From an uncultured Myxococcales bacterium (GTDB lineage Bacteria; Myxococcota_A; UBA9042): a stretch of DNA of 64,000 nucleotides. The DNA is taken from assembly GCA_903883645.1 (NCBI GenBank), contig CAISBR010000004.1, positions 18,439 to 82,438 of the forward strand, read 5' to 3'. The translations under genes and the position numbers were made by a program. The notes beneath the pieces were generated by a model that was not told the origin of the DNA, did no database searches, and was given only the letters and a program-made list of their open reading frames with translations. The first letter of the stretch is position 1. Each line of letters begins with the position of its first letter. This document shows, in pieces, positions 9,807 to 18,081 of this stretch.

Positions 9807-10073
9807 CTATTGCGGGTCGTCGCGCAATTCTTCGGTGTCTTGCACCTTGGCATCGCCGTACTCGGCAATCAGGGCCTCGGCGCGATCGGCGTCGTCCAGC
9901 GGCACCACCACCCCCGTGCCGTGGGCAAACGCCAGCGCCGGGTCCAGGCCGCCCAGGTCATCTTCGTCGATAAGCTGTGCGTCGATGCCGTTGCCGCGAA
10001 GCCACTGCAAAATCGGCTCGGCGTCCATCGGGTTGTCTGCGTAGAAGACCTTGCGTTCGTCGGAGAATACCAT
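9807..10073 (-). CDS. DUF2007-like small protein
   Basis: An 88-residue protein that looks like the DUF2007 (putative signal-transducing, GlnB-like fold) family. It opens with a beta strand (KVFYADNPMDAEPI), then a helix and strand (LQWLRGNGIDAQLIDED), then GVVVPLDDADRAEALI. Function is not established for the family. The ATG at 10073 is preceded by GGAGGG at a good distance; a longer reading frame upstream has no such site. It follows the secreted lipoprotein gene on the same strand after 59 bases. Confidence 0.65.
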   Translation of the reverse strand: MVFSDERKVFYADNPMDAEPILQWLRGNGIDAQLIDEDDLGGLDPALAFAHGTGVVVPLDDADRAEALIAEYGDAKVQDTEELRDDPQ

Positions 10074-10132
10074 GATCGCCCTCCACTTTCGCTGCCTAGA
10101 CTCAAGGTAGGTCGGCGCGGGCCAGCGGCAAG

Positions 10133-12418
10133 CTATTTCGTGGAGCACATGGCGGCGTCGGCGCTGCCGAGCGGGCTTAGGTAGCACGGGCGAATGCAGG
10201 CGGTGCCCGTATCGCTCCACATCTTGCCGCCCTTGGGGTCTTTGGGGTCTTTCAGGGCCAAGCACTGGTTGCCAGTCTGCAAGCACGGCTTAAACACGGC
10301 GTCGGTGCCGCCAATGGCGTCGTTCGGCCAGTTGATCTTGCCCACGTACCACATGTCGACCGGGCTCATCTCTTGGTCTTTGTACTCGACCTTCAAGTTG
10401 CCGAGGACATAAATCCGCACAGTTGCATAGCTTTTGCCAAAACCGTGGTCGTTCCAGTAGTGCACACCGACCGAGTACTGCAACGGCTCGCTCACCGTGC
10501 CCTGCGGCACATCGAGGTTGATGTTCTCGGGCCCGGCGCCATCGGTGTCGTCGAGGTCGAGATGCGCATCGTCGTCGGTAGTCGACGCGCTGCCCCACTT
10601 GGGCATGGGGTTGAACCAGAAGCAATCAAACGGCTGATTGAACCACGGGTCGGGCTCGCCATCGCAGTCGAGATCCTGGCCTTGCGCCAGCGGATGGGCC
10701 AAGTGCAAGTCCATGTCGGCACCCACGCCCTGGCCTTGGTTGGTCTCGTCCGAATCGGCGGGCGTCTTCCACAGCAGCTCCGCGTGCAGAGCTTCGCTAG
10801 GAATCACCAGCACTTCGACACACACGGGGTCGCCGCACGACTTCTTGGGCGGACTCTGATTGTCGTACACATCCAGGCAAAACTCGTAGGTACCCGCGGC
10901 GTTCGTGGTAAAGGTGGGGTCGGGGAAGTTGGCGCCGGGCACAAATGTCTGCTTGTAGCCTTCGGGCTGCTTGGCCACGGTCCACACGTACTTCGACACG
11001 CTGCCACCGCCGGGGGCATACGACGCTGAACCCTTTAAGTGCAATACGGTTTGCGGCACGACCTGTTCGCCTTCTTGCACCGTGACCAGCGCCACCGGGC
11101 AGGTCTCGGCCACACACACGCCCGTCAGCTTGAGCGCCACGGGCGAGGCATTCGACTCAAAGTCCAAACTGCCCAGGTCGGGCGCATCCGCCAGCGCAGG
11201 CGGCATGTAAGTCACTTTAAACTCTTTACTATCGTTGACGGCGAGCACCCACGGCGCTGCGGCGGTCGGCTTGCCCAGCGTGCCAAAATCGACCGTATAG
11301 GCATCGCGCGCGCCGGCGTTGAGGCCGATGTTGCTGAGTGTGAGCTTTTCGCTGCCGCAGTTGGCCACGGTGATGTTTTGCGGAACCGTGCTGCCGACTT
11401 TGACCGCGCCAAAATTGACCACCGGCGACGGCGTAACCTGGATACACGGCACCTTGGTGTTGGCGGTGACGAGGATCGGCAGGCCGCCGACAATGGTGAG
11501 ATCGTTGCTGAAAATCTTGATCTCGCCGGCGCGTTTCTTGTCGTCGACGGGCTTAAAGTGCACGACGCCGCCGAGGGTACTGCCCGGCGCAATCGCCAGC
11601 GGCGGATCAAAGGCGGGCAGCGCGGTGCCGCCCTTTAGACTTTTGCCGGCAATGTCGACCGCGAACGACGAGTCGAGGTTCAGCTCAAATTTGCTGAGAT
11701 ACAGCGTACTTTCGCCGCCATTGAGCACCGCAAAGGTACCCGTGGCCTCGCTGCCGAGCTTGACGTAGGGGAAGTCGACCTGCGGCGGCTGCACGCTGAT
11801 CTTCGGTTTGCCTGCCGTGGTAACCACCTGGAAACACAGGTTCTTCTTGGCAAAATCCTTGTCGCCGCCCATCACCATGCACACCTTGGCGGTGCGAACC
11901 TTGGTGTCGAACTGGGTGTAGCGGATCTTGAACGTTTCCTGCGCGAACAGACCGCTTGGGGTGGCGCCGCCCACGGGCGCGAGCTTCTTCCACATCCCCT
12001 TCTTTTCTGAGCAGGGAACGGTGCCGGTCGAGTCCCAGCAAGAAAGTGCAACCACAGACGTTTCTTGCGGATTAGTGGGCGTATAGCTGAACTTGATGTC
12101 GTCGATGCGCAGCGCCGCCGCCGAGGTCAAATTGGCGGTATTGGTGATGCGAAACTCAGCATCGGTGGTCTGCCCCAACGCGACCGAGCCGATCTGCAAC
12201 TCGGTCTTGTCGCCCGTCGCGCCGGTCATTTGCTGGCTGTTGGCTAGGCGGCGCACCTCGGCCTTGGCGTAGCAGTCGAGGCCCGTTTGCACGCCGTTTA
12301 GGCAGCTTTCGAGCCCACCGCCCTCGCTCGACGCGGTGGTCGAGGTACTGGCGTCTTGGCCACAGGCGCTCAGCAAAAGCGCGACTATAATCAACACGTT
12401 CCATGGCATGGTTCGCAT
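10133..12418 (-). CDS. large lipoprotein with choice-of-anchor and PKD-like domains
   Basis: A 761-residue exported lipoprotein. The signal peptide MRTMPWNVLIIVALLLSAC has a clear lipobox (LSAC, then G). Two immunoglobulin-like choice-of-anchor D domains can be seen (QVDFPYVKLGSEATGTFAV and VVNFGAVKVGSTVPQNITV). A PKD-like domain follows (LHLKGSASYAPGGGSVSKYV). The C-terminal part contains GADMDLHLAHP and LDLDDTDGAGPENI, resembling the YfaP/DUF2135 family. It ends in a Cys-containing segment. The likely location is the outer membrane with domains exposed to the periplasm or surface. The ATG at 12418 has GGGGA upstream; the longer frame to 12511 would bury the signal peptide. Confidence 0.8.
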   Translation of the reverse strand: MRTMPWNVLIIVALLLSACGQDASTSTTASSEGGGLESCLNGVQTGLDCYAKAEVRRLANSQQMTGATGDKTELQIGSVALGQTTDAEFRITNTANLTSAAALRIDDIKFSYTPTNPQETSVVALSCWDSTGTVPCSEKKGMWKKLAPVGGATPSGLFAQETFKIRYTQFDTKVRTAKVCMVMGGDKDFAKKNLCFQVVTTAGKPKISVQPPQVDFPYVKLGSEATGTFAVLNGGESTLYLSKFELNLDSSFAVDIAGKSLKGGTALPAFDPPLAIAPGSTLGGVVHFKPVDDKKRAGEIKIFSNDLTIVGGLPILVTANTKVPCIQVTPSPVVNFGAVKVGSTVPQNITVANCGSEKLTLSNIGLNAGARDAYTVDFGTLGKPTAAAPWVLAVNDSKEFKVTYMPPALADAPDLGSLDFESNASPVALKLTGVCVAETCPVALVTVQEGEQVVPQTVLHLKGSASYAPGGGSVSKYVWTVAKQPEGYKQTFVPGANFPDPTFTTNAAGTYEFCLDVYDNQSPPKKSCGDPVCVEVLVIPSEALHAELLWKTPADSDETNQGQGVGADMDLHLAHPLAQGQDLDCDGEPDPWFNQPFDCFWFNPMPKWGSASTTDDDAHLDLDDTDGAGPENINLDVPQGTVSEPLQYSVGVHYWNDHGFGKSYATVRIYVLGNLKVEYKDQEMSPVDMWYVGKINWPNDAIGGTDAVFKPCLQTGNQCLALKDPKDPKGGKMWSDTGTACIRPCYLSPLGSADAAMCSTK

Positions 12419-12558
12419 GCAATTCCCCATCGGCCGCTTTTGACGCAATTGGCAGCGACCACAGCCCGCGCAGCAACCGCTCATCGTGCGGTAACCCGCC
12501 AGCTTGCGCAAGTGGCCGCGGGCGCGACGGCGAGGTCGCCCACAGACCGGCTCTGACG

Positions 12559-13821
12559 CTAACGGAACAAGCTAAACAGGGTGGCGATGCCAATGTGGAC
12601 CTGAACGATGCGCGCGCGCTGTGTTTCCCACAACTCAAGGCCTAGGCCGTTCCAGCGAAAGCCGTCGCCGTCGCCGCTGAACCACACGCCGGCGCGCAAT
12701 TCGTCGGCCCAGCCAAGTGTGGGCGAGCCGTTGCGGCGGTCGCTGCTGGCCGACCAGCTGGGTTCGAACCAGGCGATCGTGTCGTATTTGCCAAGAGTGG
12801 TGTGGCCTTGGGCGCGGGCCGACATCAGCAAGGTGCCGGGCAAGACACTTTCGGTCACGCCGGTGACGCTGAGGCCGCCCTGTACAGCCAAGCCATGCCG
12901 GGCGTTGCCGACTTGGGCGCCTAGAAACCCTGCCAAACCATAAGAAAATCCTAGGGGCAAGCCGCCGCCAAACTCCAAGCGCAGGGTCGCCGTCCAGCCC
13001 TGCTGCCGCGAGGCGCTCAGGATGTGTACGCCCAGGTCGCCGGCTAATTTCTGCTGGCCACCACTGAAGTTACCCCCTACATAGGCCGAGCCGAAGCCGA
13101 GACCGGTATCGCCCTTAGGCGTGAGCAGATCGGGGTCGAACAAGCTGCCGGCCGCTGCAGGCCAGTCGCGCGCACACACAGCATCGGCCGTAGGGCGAAT
13201 CTCATCGGTTAAGTCTGGGTGATTTGGACATAAAGTGGCCTTGTCGACCTTGGCCTCGCGCAGCATCCAGATGGACGCAGCCGCGAGATCGGGCGTGGGC
13301 ACCGCATCAAACTCGTCGACGGCGCCCGCCGGTGCTGGGCTGGGCGGCTCGGGCGGCGGCACGTACTCCGTCACCAGTCGCATGGCTACCCAGCTCGTCT
13401 TGCCGACAATGCCGGCCGAAACGATCGTGGCCGACCAACCGGCGCTGGCTTGCACGGCCCCGACATCGACCACCCGACCGTCGCTGTAGCGCACACGGTG
13501 GCGGACAGAGCCTACGTAGGCGACGTGGATCGTGTCGCCATCGTCGACGGCAGTCGCGGGCAGTCGGGCCAAGGCAGCCACAGCCAATTTGCGAATTGCG
13601 GCAGGATCTTGCTGAGGTAGCGGGCCAACAATACCCGCAACGGTGCCCACGGCGACCACGGGCGGCGGCGCCACAGGCACGGGATCGGTCGCGGCGGGGG
13701 TCCCCGGCTTTGCCCCAGGCGGTGCAGGCCGCGGCCCCGCCAGGCCCATAGCCGGCACCAACAGCAGCGACGCAATCGCGCCAAGCACCAACAGCAAGCT
13801 GCGTTTGACCCTAATCTTCAT
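12559..13821 (-). CDS. secreted protein with predicted C-terminal beta-barrel
   Basis: A 420-residue protein of unknown function. It starts with a signal peptide (MKIRVKRSLLLVLGAIASL, ending near GLAGP) and a Pro/Ala linker. A domain of about 110 residues follows (from KLAVAALARLPATAVDD to RLVTEYVPPPE). From about residue 230 the pattern alternates polar and hydrophobic residues with many glycines and ends in Phe-Arg (LFSLFR), which suggests an outer-membrane barrel. It lies upstream of the choice-of-anchor lipoprotein on the same strand with 140 bases between, so cotranscription is possible. The ATG at 13821 is chosen because it gives the signal peptide. Confidence 0.6.
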   Translation of the reverse strand: MKIRVKRSLLLVLGAIASLLLVPAMGLAGPRPAPPGAKPGTPAATDPVPVAPPPVVAVGTVAGIVGPLPQQDPAAIRKLAVAALARLPATAVDDGDTIHVAYVGSVRHRVRYSDGRVVDVGAVQASAGWSATIVSAGIVGKTSWVAMRLVTEYVPPPEPPSPAPAGAVDEFDAVPTPDLAAASIWMLREAKVDKATLCPNHPDLTDEIRPTADAVCARDWPAAAGSLFDPDLLTPKGDTGLGFGSAYVGGNFSGGQQKLAGDLGVHILSASRQQGWTATLRLEFGGGLPLGFSYGLAGFLGAQVGNARHGLAVQGGLSVTGVTESVLPGTLLMSARAQGHTTLGKYDTIAWFEPSWSASSDRRNGSPTLGWADELRAGVWFSGDGDGFRWNGLGLELWETQRARIVQVHIGIATLFSLFR

Positions 13822-14104
13822 AGCTTTTGCCCCGCAACTGGACGAGCGACCCGCCGCCATCGTAGAACGCGCGACGGATGCGACGCAATTGCCGCGATCG
13901 CACCTTCGACACAAATTTTAAGATTGTAGGTGCCCTGCGACCTAGCGAGGCAGGCGGCGGAGTTGCTAGGCTTGCCCTGCCCGGCCAGCCGTGGTCGGCC
14001 CCACCGGGCACCCATCCGGCGCCCGACGTCGCAGCGCCAGACTGTTCACGGCCTATACCATCTTTCTGCAGAATACTTAAGAACTTACGACCCATGGAGG
14101 ACTC

Positions 14105-14608
14105 ATGCGCCTTGTCGCCATCACCCTGTTGACCCTGCTCGCCACCGCCTGTAACTCGGAAGGCGGCAATCAGACCACGGCCGACAACACCTGCTCGGCC
14201 AAGGTGGCTTGGTCCGGCGGCGACCATGGCAGCAGCGAAATGCGTCCGGGTGGCGACTGCATCGGTTGCCACAAAAGTCGCGGCGAAGGACCCAACTACG
14301 TAGTCGCGGGCACGATCTACGGCGACATCGCCGATCACGACAACTGCGAAGGCAAGTCGGCCATTACGGTGCAGATCACGGGCGCCGACGGCAAAGTCAC
14401 CTCGGTGACCAGCAACGCCGCGGGCAACTTTTCGCTGAGCAACAGCAAGGGCTCAGTCAAGTTCCCGTACACCGTACAACTGCTCTACAACGGCAAGAAA
14501 TACGGGGCGATGGCCACCAAGGTGTCGGACGGGTCGTGCAATACGTGCCACACCGCCACCGGCGAGACCGAGGGCCCCGCCGGGCGCATCATCGCGTTCG
14601 AAGAATAA
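14105..14608 (+). CDS. lipoprotein with two CxxCH heme-binding motifs
   Basis: A 167-residue lipoprotein (signal MRLVAITLLTLLATAC, lipobox LATAC). Two c-type heme attachment motifs are present, CIGCH (about residue 53) and CNTCH (about residue 143), so it may be a dihaem cytochrome. The middle (ITVQITGADGKVTSV, NAAGNFSLSN) looks like a carboxypeptidase-regulatory-type beta-sandwich. The combination suggests an electron-transfer or redox-sensing protein on the membrane surface; no oxidase or reductase gene is adjacent. GGAGG lies 4 bases before the ATG. The 283 bases upstream hold the divergent promoters for this gene and its neighbour; I see no clear consensus site. Confidence 0.75.
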   Translation: MRLVAITLLTLLATACNSEGGNQTTADNTCSAKVAWSGGDHGSSEMRPGGDCIGCHKSRGEGPNYVVAGTIYGDIADHDNCEGKSAITVQITGADGKVTSVTSNAAGNFSLSNSKGSVKFPYTVQLLYNGKKYGAMATKVSDGSCNTCHTATGETEGPAGRIIAFEE

Positions 14609-14741
14609 CTGCAGCCGAAGCGAACCGCACCCGCGCAGAATACTTGCCGCTGCGACGCAGAAACCGCACCATGATCGCCAGAGTCGCCGCCGCCGAGGGG
14701 TTCTGCCCAACGCGGCGAGCGGCAGGCGACAGGGGTGTGCG

Positions 14742-15923
14742 ATGCGAATGCTCGTTCTGATGGCAATTCTTGGGGCGACAGCTTGTGGTGCGACCCCTAA
14801 CTCGGGCGGCAATTACTACGACGAGGGCGGGCCGGCGCCAGTATTCGGCAGCGACTCGGGCGCTGTGACCCCGGCTAGCGACGCAGCGACCGTTAAAGCC
14901 GACGCCGCAGCCGACGTAAGCCTAAGCGACACAACCGTTCTAGCCGACGTCACCGTAATCGGCGAGGATGGTCAGGGCCAAGACGGCGCAAACCCCATCG
15001 ACGCGATCGCCGATCAAGTGGGCAAAGATACCCAGGCCGACACCAAAGCAGACGCCAAATCCGACACGGCGGACGCAAAATCGGACACGGTCGACGCCAA
15101 AGTAGACGCGAGCCCAGTGTGCGGCGACAAGAAGTGCGACGCGGCAAGCGAGGACTGCGCCAACTGCCCCAGCGACTGCGGCGTATGCCCCGCCGTGTGC
15201 GGCGACGGCACGTGCGACAGCTCGGAAACCTGCGGCGGCTGCCCAGCCGACTGCTGCACCCCCAGCTGCGGCAACGGCACCTGCGAGCAACCGGGCGAAA
15301 ATTGCAGCACCTGTAGCGCGGACTGTGGCAACTGCCCGACCGGCACCTGCAACACCATTACCTCGCAAGGCTGCAAAGCTGCTGAGCAATGCTACCTGGG
15401 CAGCGACATGAAACCGGTCTGCGGCGCGCCCGGCAGCGTGGCCGCAGGCTTGGCCTGCAACGCCGTAGCCGATTGCGTAAAGGGCTATATCTGCGTCTCG
15501 GGCCAATGCAGCAAAGTCTGCGATACCAAGAACTTGACACCCGGCTACGCCTGTCCGAACAGTGGCATCTGCGACGAGCTGAGCGCCAACGGCGTAGCCT
15601 TGCCCAACAACTTGGGCGTGTGCTTTGGCGGGCAAACCTGCAATTTGGTTAACAATTCGGGGTGCCCTAGCGGCCAGGCGTGCGTCTTCAGCGGCACAAC
15701 CAAGGGCTGTGTGATCGCGGGCCCCGGCGGTACAGGCGCGGTGTGCCAAGGTTACACCGACTGCAAGACGAGCCACATCTGCGTCAACGATGGCAAATCA
15801 TCGACTTGCCGGCAAAAATGCACGACGACGGGCACGGTTACCTGCACCGTCGGCACCTGTTCGGGCTTGACGAGCGGCAATCCGCCCAAAAGCACACCCG
15901 ACTCGCTGGGCGGCTGCTTCTAA
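14742..15923 (+). CDS. Cys-rich lipoprotein with three CGxGxC repeats
   Basis: A 393-residue lipoprotein (MRMLVLMAILGATAC, lipobox GATAC). After a low-complexity region with DAKSDT/DTKADAK repeats come three units of the form CG(D/N)xxCxxxxExCxxCxxDC (VCGDKKCDAASEDCANCPSD, VCGDGTCDSSETCGGCPADC, SCGNGTCEQPGENCSTCSAD). These are common in myxobacterial surface proteins and are probably disulfide-bonded. The C-terminal half has further spaced cysteines of the kind seen in its large relatives elsewhere in the window (CNAVADCVKGYICVSGQC). Function is unknown; a surface or spacer role is inferred. AGGGG lies before the ATG. Confidence 0.8.
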   Translation: MRMLVLMAILGATACGATPNSGGNYYDEGGPAPVFGSDSGAVTPASDAATVKADAAADVSLSDTTVLADVTVIGEDGQGQDGANPIDAIADQVGKDTQADTKADAKSDTADAKSDTVDAKVDASPVCGDKKCDAASEDCANCPSDCGVCPAVCGDGTCDSSETCGGCPADCCTPSCGNGTCEQPGENCSTCSADCGNCPTGTCNTITSQGCKAAEQCYLGSDMKPVCGAPGSVAAGLACNAVADCVKGYICVSGQCSKVCDTKNLTPGYACPNSGICDELSANGVALPNNLGVCFGGQTCNLVNNSGCPSGQACVFSGTTKGCVIAGPGGTGAVCQGYTDCKTSHICVNDGKSSTCRQKCTTTGTVTCTVGTCSGLTSGNPPKSTPDSLGGCF

Positions 15924-16078
15924 GCCCGCACTGCCAGCGCCAACGCGGCGGCCAATGCAAGGCCACGAGCCTTGGTTACAACCAATGGATGCCAGCTAGT
16001 TTTGCCCCTGGGGCAGATCGAGTGCCGGCGTGGCGCGTCTTGCTGAGTGCGGCAACAGAAGTCGCCGAGGAGCAAGCG

Positions 16079-16717
16079 ATGGCACACACGACGGCGCGAG
16101 CGACAGGGCAGCGGGGGGCGTTGGCAGCGATGGTGGCGGCGGCAGTGGCCTTTGGTGCACTGGGCGCACCGCCCTTGGATGCAGACGACGATGCGGCGGC
16201 CAAACAGGAGCACGCGCAGCTAGTGGCGGTAACGCCCGAGACCGTCAAGGCACTGGGGCGGCTTGTCAAAGACCCGCTGTCGCCGTCGGGCTGGTCGGCC
16301 GAGATCGAAGTGACCAATCCGGCGCAAGAGACCGTGGGGCTCGACGTGGTGGTGGCGGTGACGGAGTCGCGCGGTGGCGGCATGTCGCGCATGCCCGCGA
16401 TGCCCGTGGTTAAATTTTCGCAAAAGACCCATCTCGAACTGCTGGCCGGTGCGCGGGTCAAGCAGCGCGTGGCCATCCCCAAGGGCACGCTGAGCATTAA
16501 GGGCGACAAGGTGCTGCGGCCGACCGCGGTTCGGGTGGCCATCGACAAGCTGCGGCGGGCCGACGGTACGCTGGTGGCGGCGAAAAGTATGGGGCGAAAG
16601 CTGTTGCCATCACTGGCGATTGGCGACCTTGGCGACCTTCTCGACGACCTTGAGAAGCCGCCCATGGCCGCGCCAGCCCAGGGCGACGCGGTGGCCAAGC
16701 AGGCGCCGCAGCCCTAG
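16079..16717 (+). CDS. secreted protein of unknown function
   Basis: A 212-residue protein with a signal peptide (ALAAMVAAAVAFGALGA, then PPLDADDD). The mature part looks beta-rich in the middle (WSAEIEVTNPAQETVGLDVV), resembling an immunoglobulin-like fold. A Met-rich turn follows (GGGMSRMPAMPVV). It ends in a Leu/Asp helix and an Ala/Pro tail. I recognise no family. The ATG at 16079 is chosen because GAGGAG lies 6 bases upstream. It lies 36 bases before the deiminase-like gene on the same strand and may be cotranscribed with it. Confidence 0.65.
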   Translation: MAHTTARATGQRGALAAMVAAAVAFGALGAPPLDADDDAAAKQEHAQLVAVTPETVKALGRLVKDPLSPSGWSAEIEVTNPAQETVGLDVVVAVTESRGGGMSRMPAMPVVKFSQKTHLELLAGARVKQRVAIPKGTLSIKGDKVLRPTAVRVAIDKLRRADGTLVAAKSMGRKLLPSLAIGDLGDLLDDLEKPPMAAPAQGDAVAKQAPQP

Positions 16718-16753
16718 CGATTGCCTTCAGCGCGGCGCAGGCGCAGGATCCAT

Positions 16754-17977
16754 ATGGAATTGCTGAGGTCGTTGCCAATGCCGCGTTGGGCCGCTATTGC
16801 CGGGGGACTTGGAGCGGGCGCGCTGGCGGCGCTGCTGGTCAATGGCCTACAACCGAGCAAGATACTTGACAAAACCTTGCCGATGCAGGCGATTTCGGAG
16901 CTGGATGGCAGGCTGAGCCAGGTTTGGCTGCAGTACTCGGCCGCGGCGCAAGCGGTGGTGGGGCCGGCGCAGCTCGAGTTCGTGCGGGCGCTGCCGGCGA
17001 CGACGGCGCAGGTCTGGACGGTGGCGCGCGGCGAGGAAGCCAAGCAATTACGGAACTTTCTGAGCCATGGCGGGGTGACGCTAAACGCCCAGTCCCAGGT
17101 GATCGAGGTGCCCGGGCCGCTGACGCCGTGGACCCGCGATCGGGCCCTGGCACTGCGCCGCGGCGGGCAGTTGGCGCTGCTAGTGCCGCCGGAACCGGGT
17201 GAGAGCTGGCCCGAGCGGCAGGGCGACTGGCACGCCGTGCAGTGGCTGGCAAGCGGGCGGCAGGGGACAAAGAGCCTAGAGCTGCCTATTGATTTTGACG
17301 CGGGCGACCTGATCTTGAGCGACGAAGCGACGCTGTTTGACGCCAACTTACTGGCCAAAAACCGTGGGCGCGGTTTTGCGAATTTGGCGGAATTGGCCAC
17401 GGCCGTGGCGGGTTGGACCGGGCGGCCGGCGCTGGCTTTGGGGCACGACGAGGGCGATGTGCCGCGCTACCACATGGCGATGTACGTGATGCCGCTGGGG
17501 CACAAGCGAGTGCTGGTGGGTGATCCGCAGCTGGGGCGCGCACTTACTGGGCCTAGGTGGCAGCCCGGCGACCGCTCGCCCGACGACGATAGCCTGCTGC
17601 TGGCCGACGATTCGACGGTGACTCAGGCGCGTTTTGACCGTGCAGCCAAAGACTTGCAAGCCCAAGGTTGGGCGGTGACGCGCGCGCCGGTGGTCGCTTT
17701 TGACGACCGCACCTACCTAAGCTACACCAATGTGGTCGCGGAGATCGGCGCTCAGGGGCCGCGGGTGTACCTGCCGCACTACGCGAGCGCGACCGACGCC
17801 GCCGATTCGGTGCTTGGCCGCCTAGACGCTGCGGGGCGTGCGCCGTGGCAGCGTGCGGGGTTCGCCGTCGTGCCGATTCATGTGGCCGGAGTGTGGCGAC
17901 ATCACGGAACAATCGGCTGCTTAGTCAATGTGTTGTGGCGCGGATCGCTGCCCGCAACGCCGGCAGTGTCGCGCTAG
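16754..17977 (+). CDS. membrane-anchored deiminase-like protein (agmatine/peptidylarginine deiminase superfamily)
   Basis: A 407-residue protein with an N-terminal membrane anchor (WAAIAGGLGAGALAALLV). The rest follows the order of motifs of the guanidino-modifying enzymes. They are PWTRDRALALRRGG (WxRD loop), FDAGDLILSDEATLF (the GGN-like strand), a His in RYHMAMYVMPLG, SYTNVVAEIG, VYLPHY, and HHGTIGCLVN with a Cys at the nucleophile position. In known enzymes the His motif is HxD; here the Asp position is Ala, so activity may be altered. Family members convert arginine-type guanidino groups to ureido groups. AGGA lies 5 bases before the ATG. The substrate is not predictable. Confidence 0.6.
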   Translation: MELLRSLPMPRWAAIAGGLGAGALAALLVNGLQPSKILDKTLPMQAISELDGRLSQVWLQYSAAAQAVVGPAQLEFVRALPATTAQVWTVARGEEAKQLRNFLSHGGVTLNAQSQVIEVPGPLTPWTRDRALALRRGGQLALLVPPEPGESWPERQGDWHAVQWLASGRQGTKSLELPIDFDAGDLILSDEATLFDANLLAKNRGRGFANLAELATAVAGWTGRPALALGHDEGDVPRYHMAMYVMPLGHKRVLVGDPQLGRALTGPRWQPGDRSPDDDSLLLADDSTVTQARFDRAAKDLQAQGWAVTRAPVVAFDDRTYLSYTNVVAEIGAQGPRVYLPHYASATDAADSVLGRLDAAGRAPWQRAGFAVVPIHVAGVWRHHGTIGCLVNVLWRGSLPATPAVSR

Positions 17978-18081
17978 GTGCGGTGCATCGCAGCAGGCGA
18001 TTCTTGTGTCCGTGCCGCGGTCTGGGTAGCATGGCGGTAGCGGCTGGCGGCACAGGCACGCGGCGCCAAGGCGCAGTCAAT

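Noticed and set aside
8592..10184. Long plus-strand open frame of about 530 codons
   Set aside because: It runs antisense through the four-repeat protein and the DUF2007-like gene, which have better starts and coherent repeats or folds. The translation is Arg/Leu/Ala-rich without domain features, as expected for a shadow frame in GC-rich DNA.
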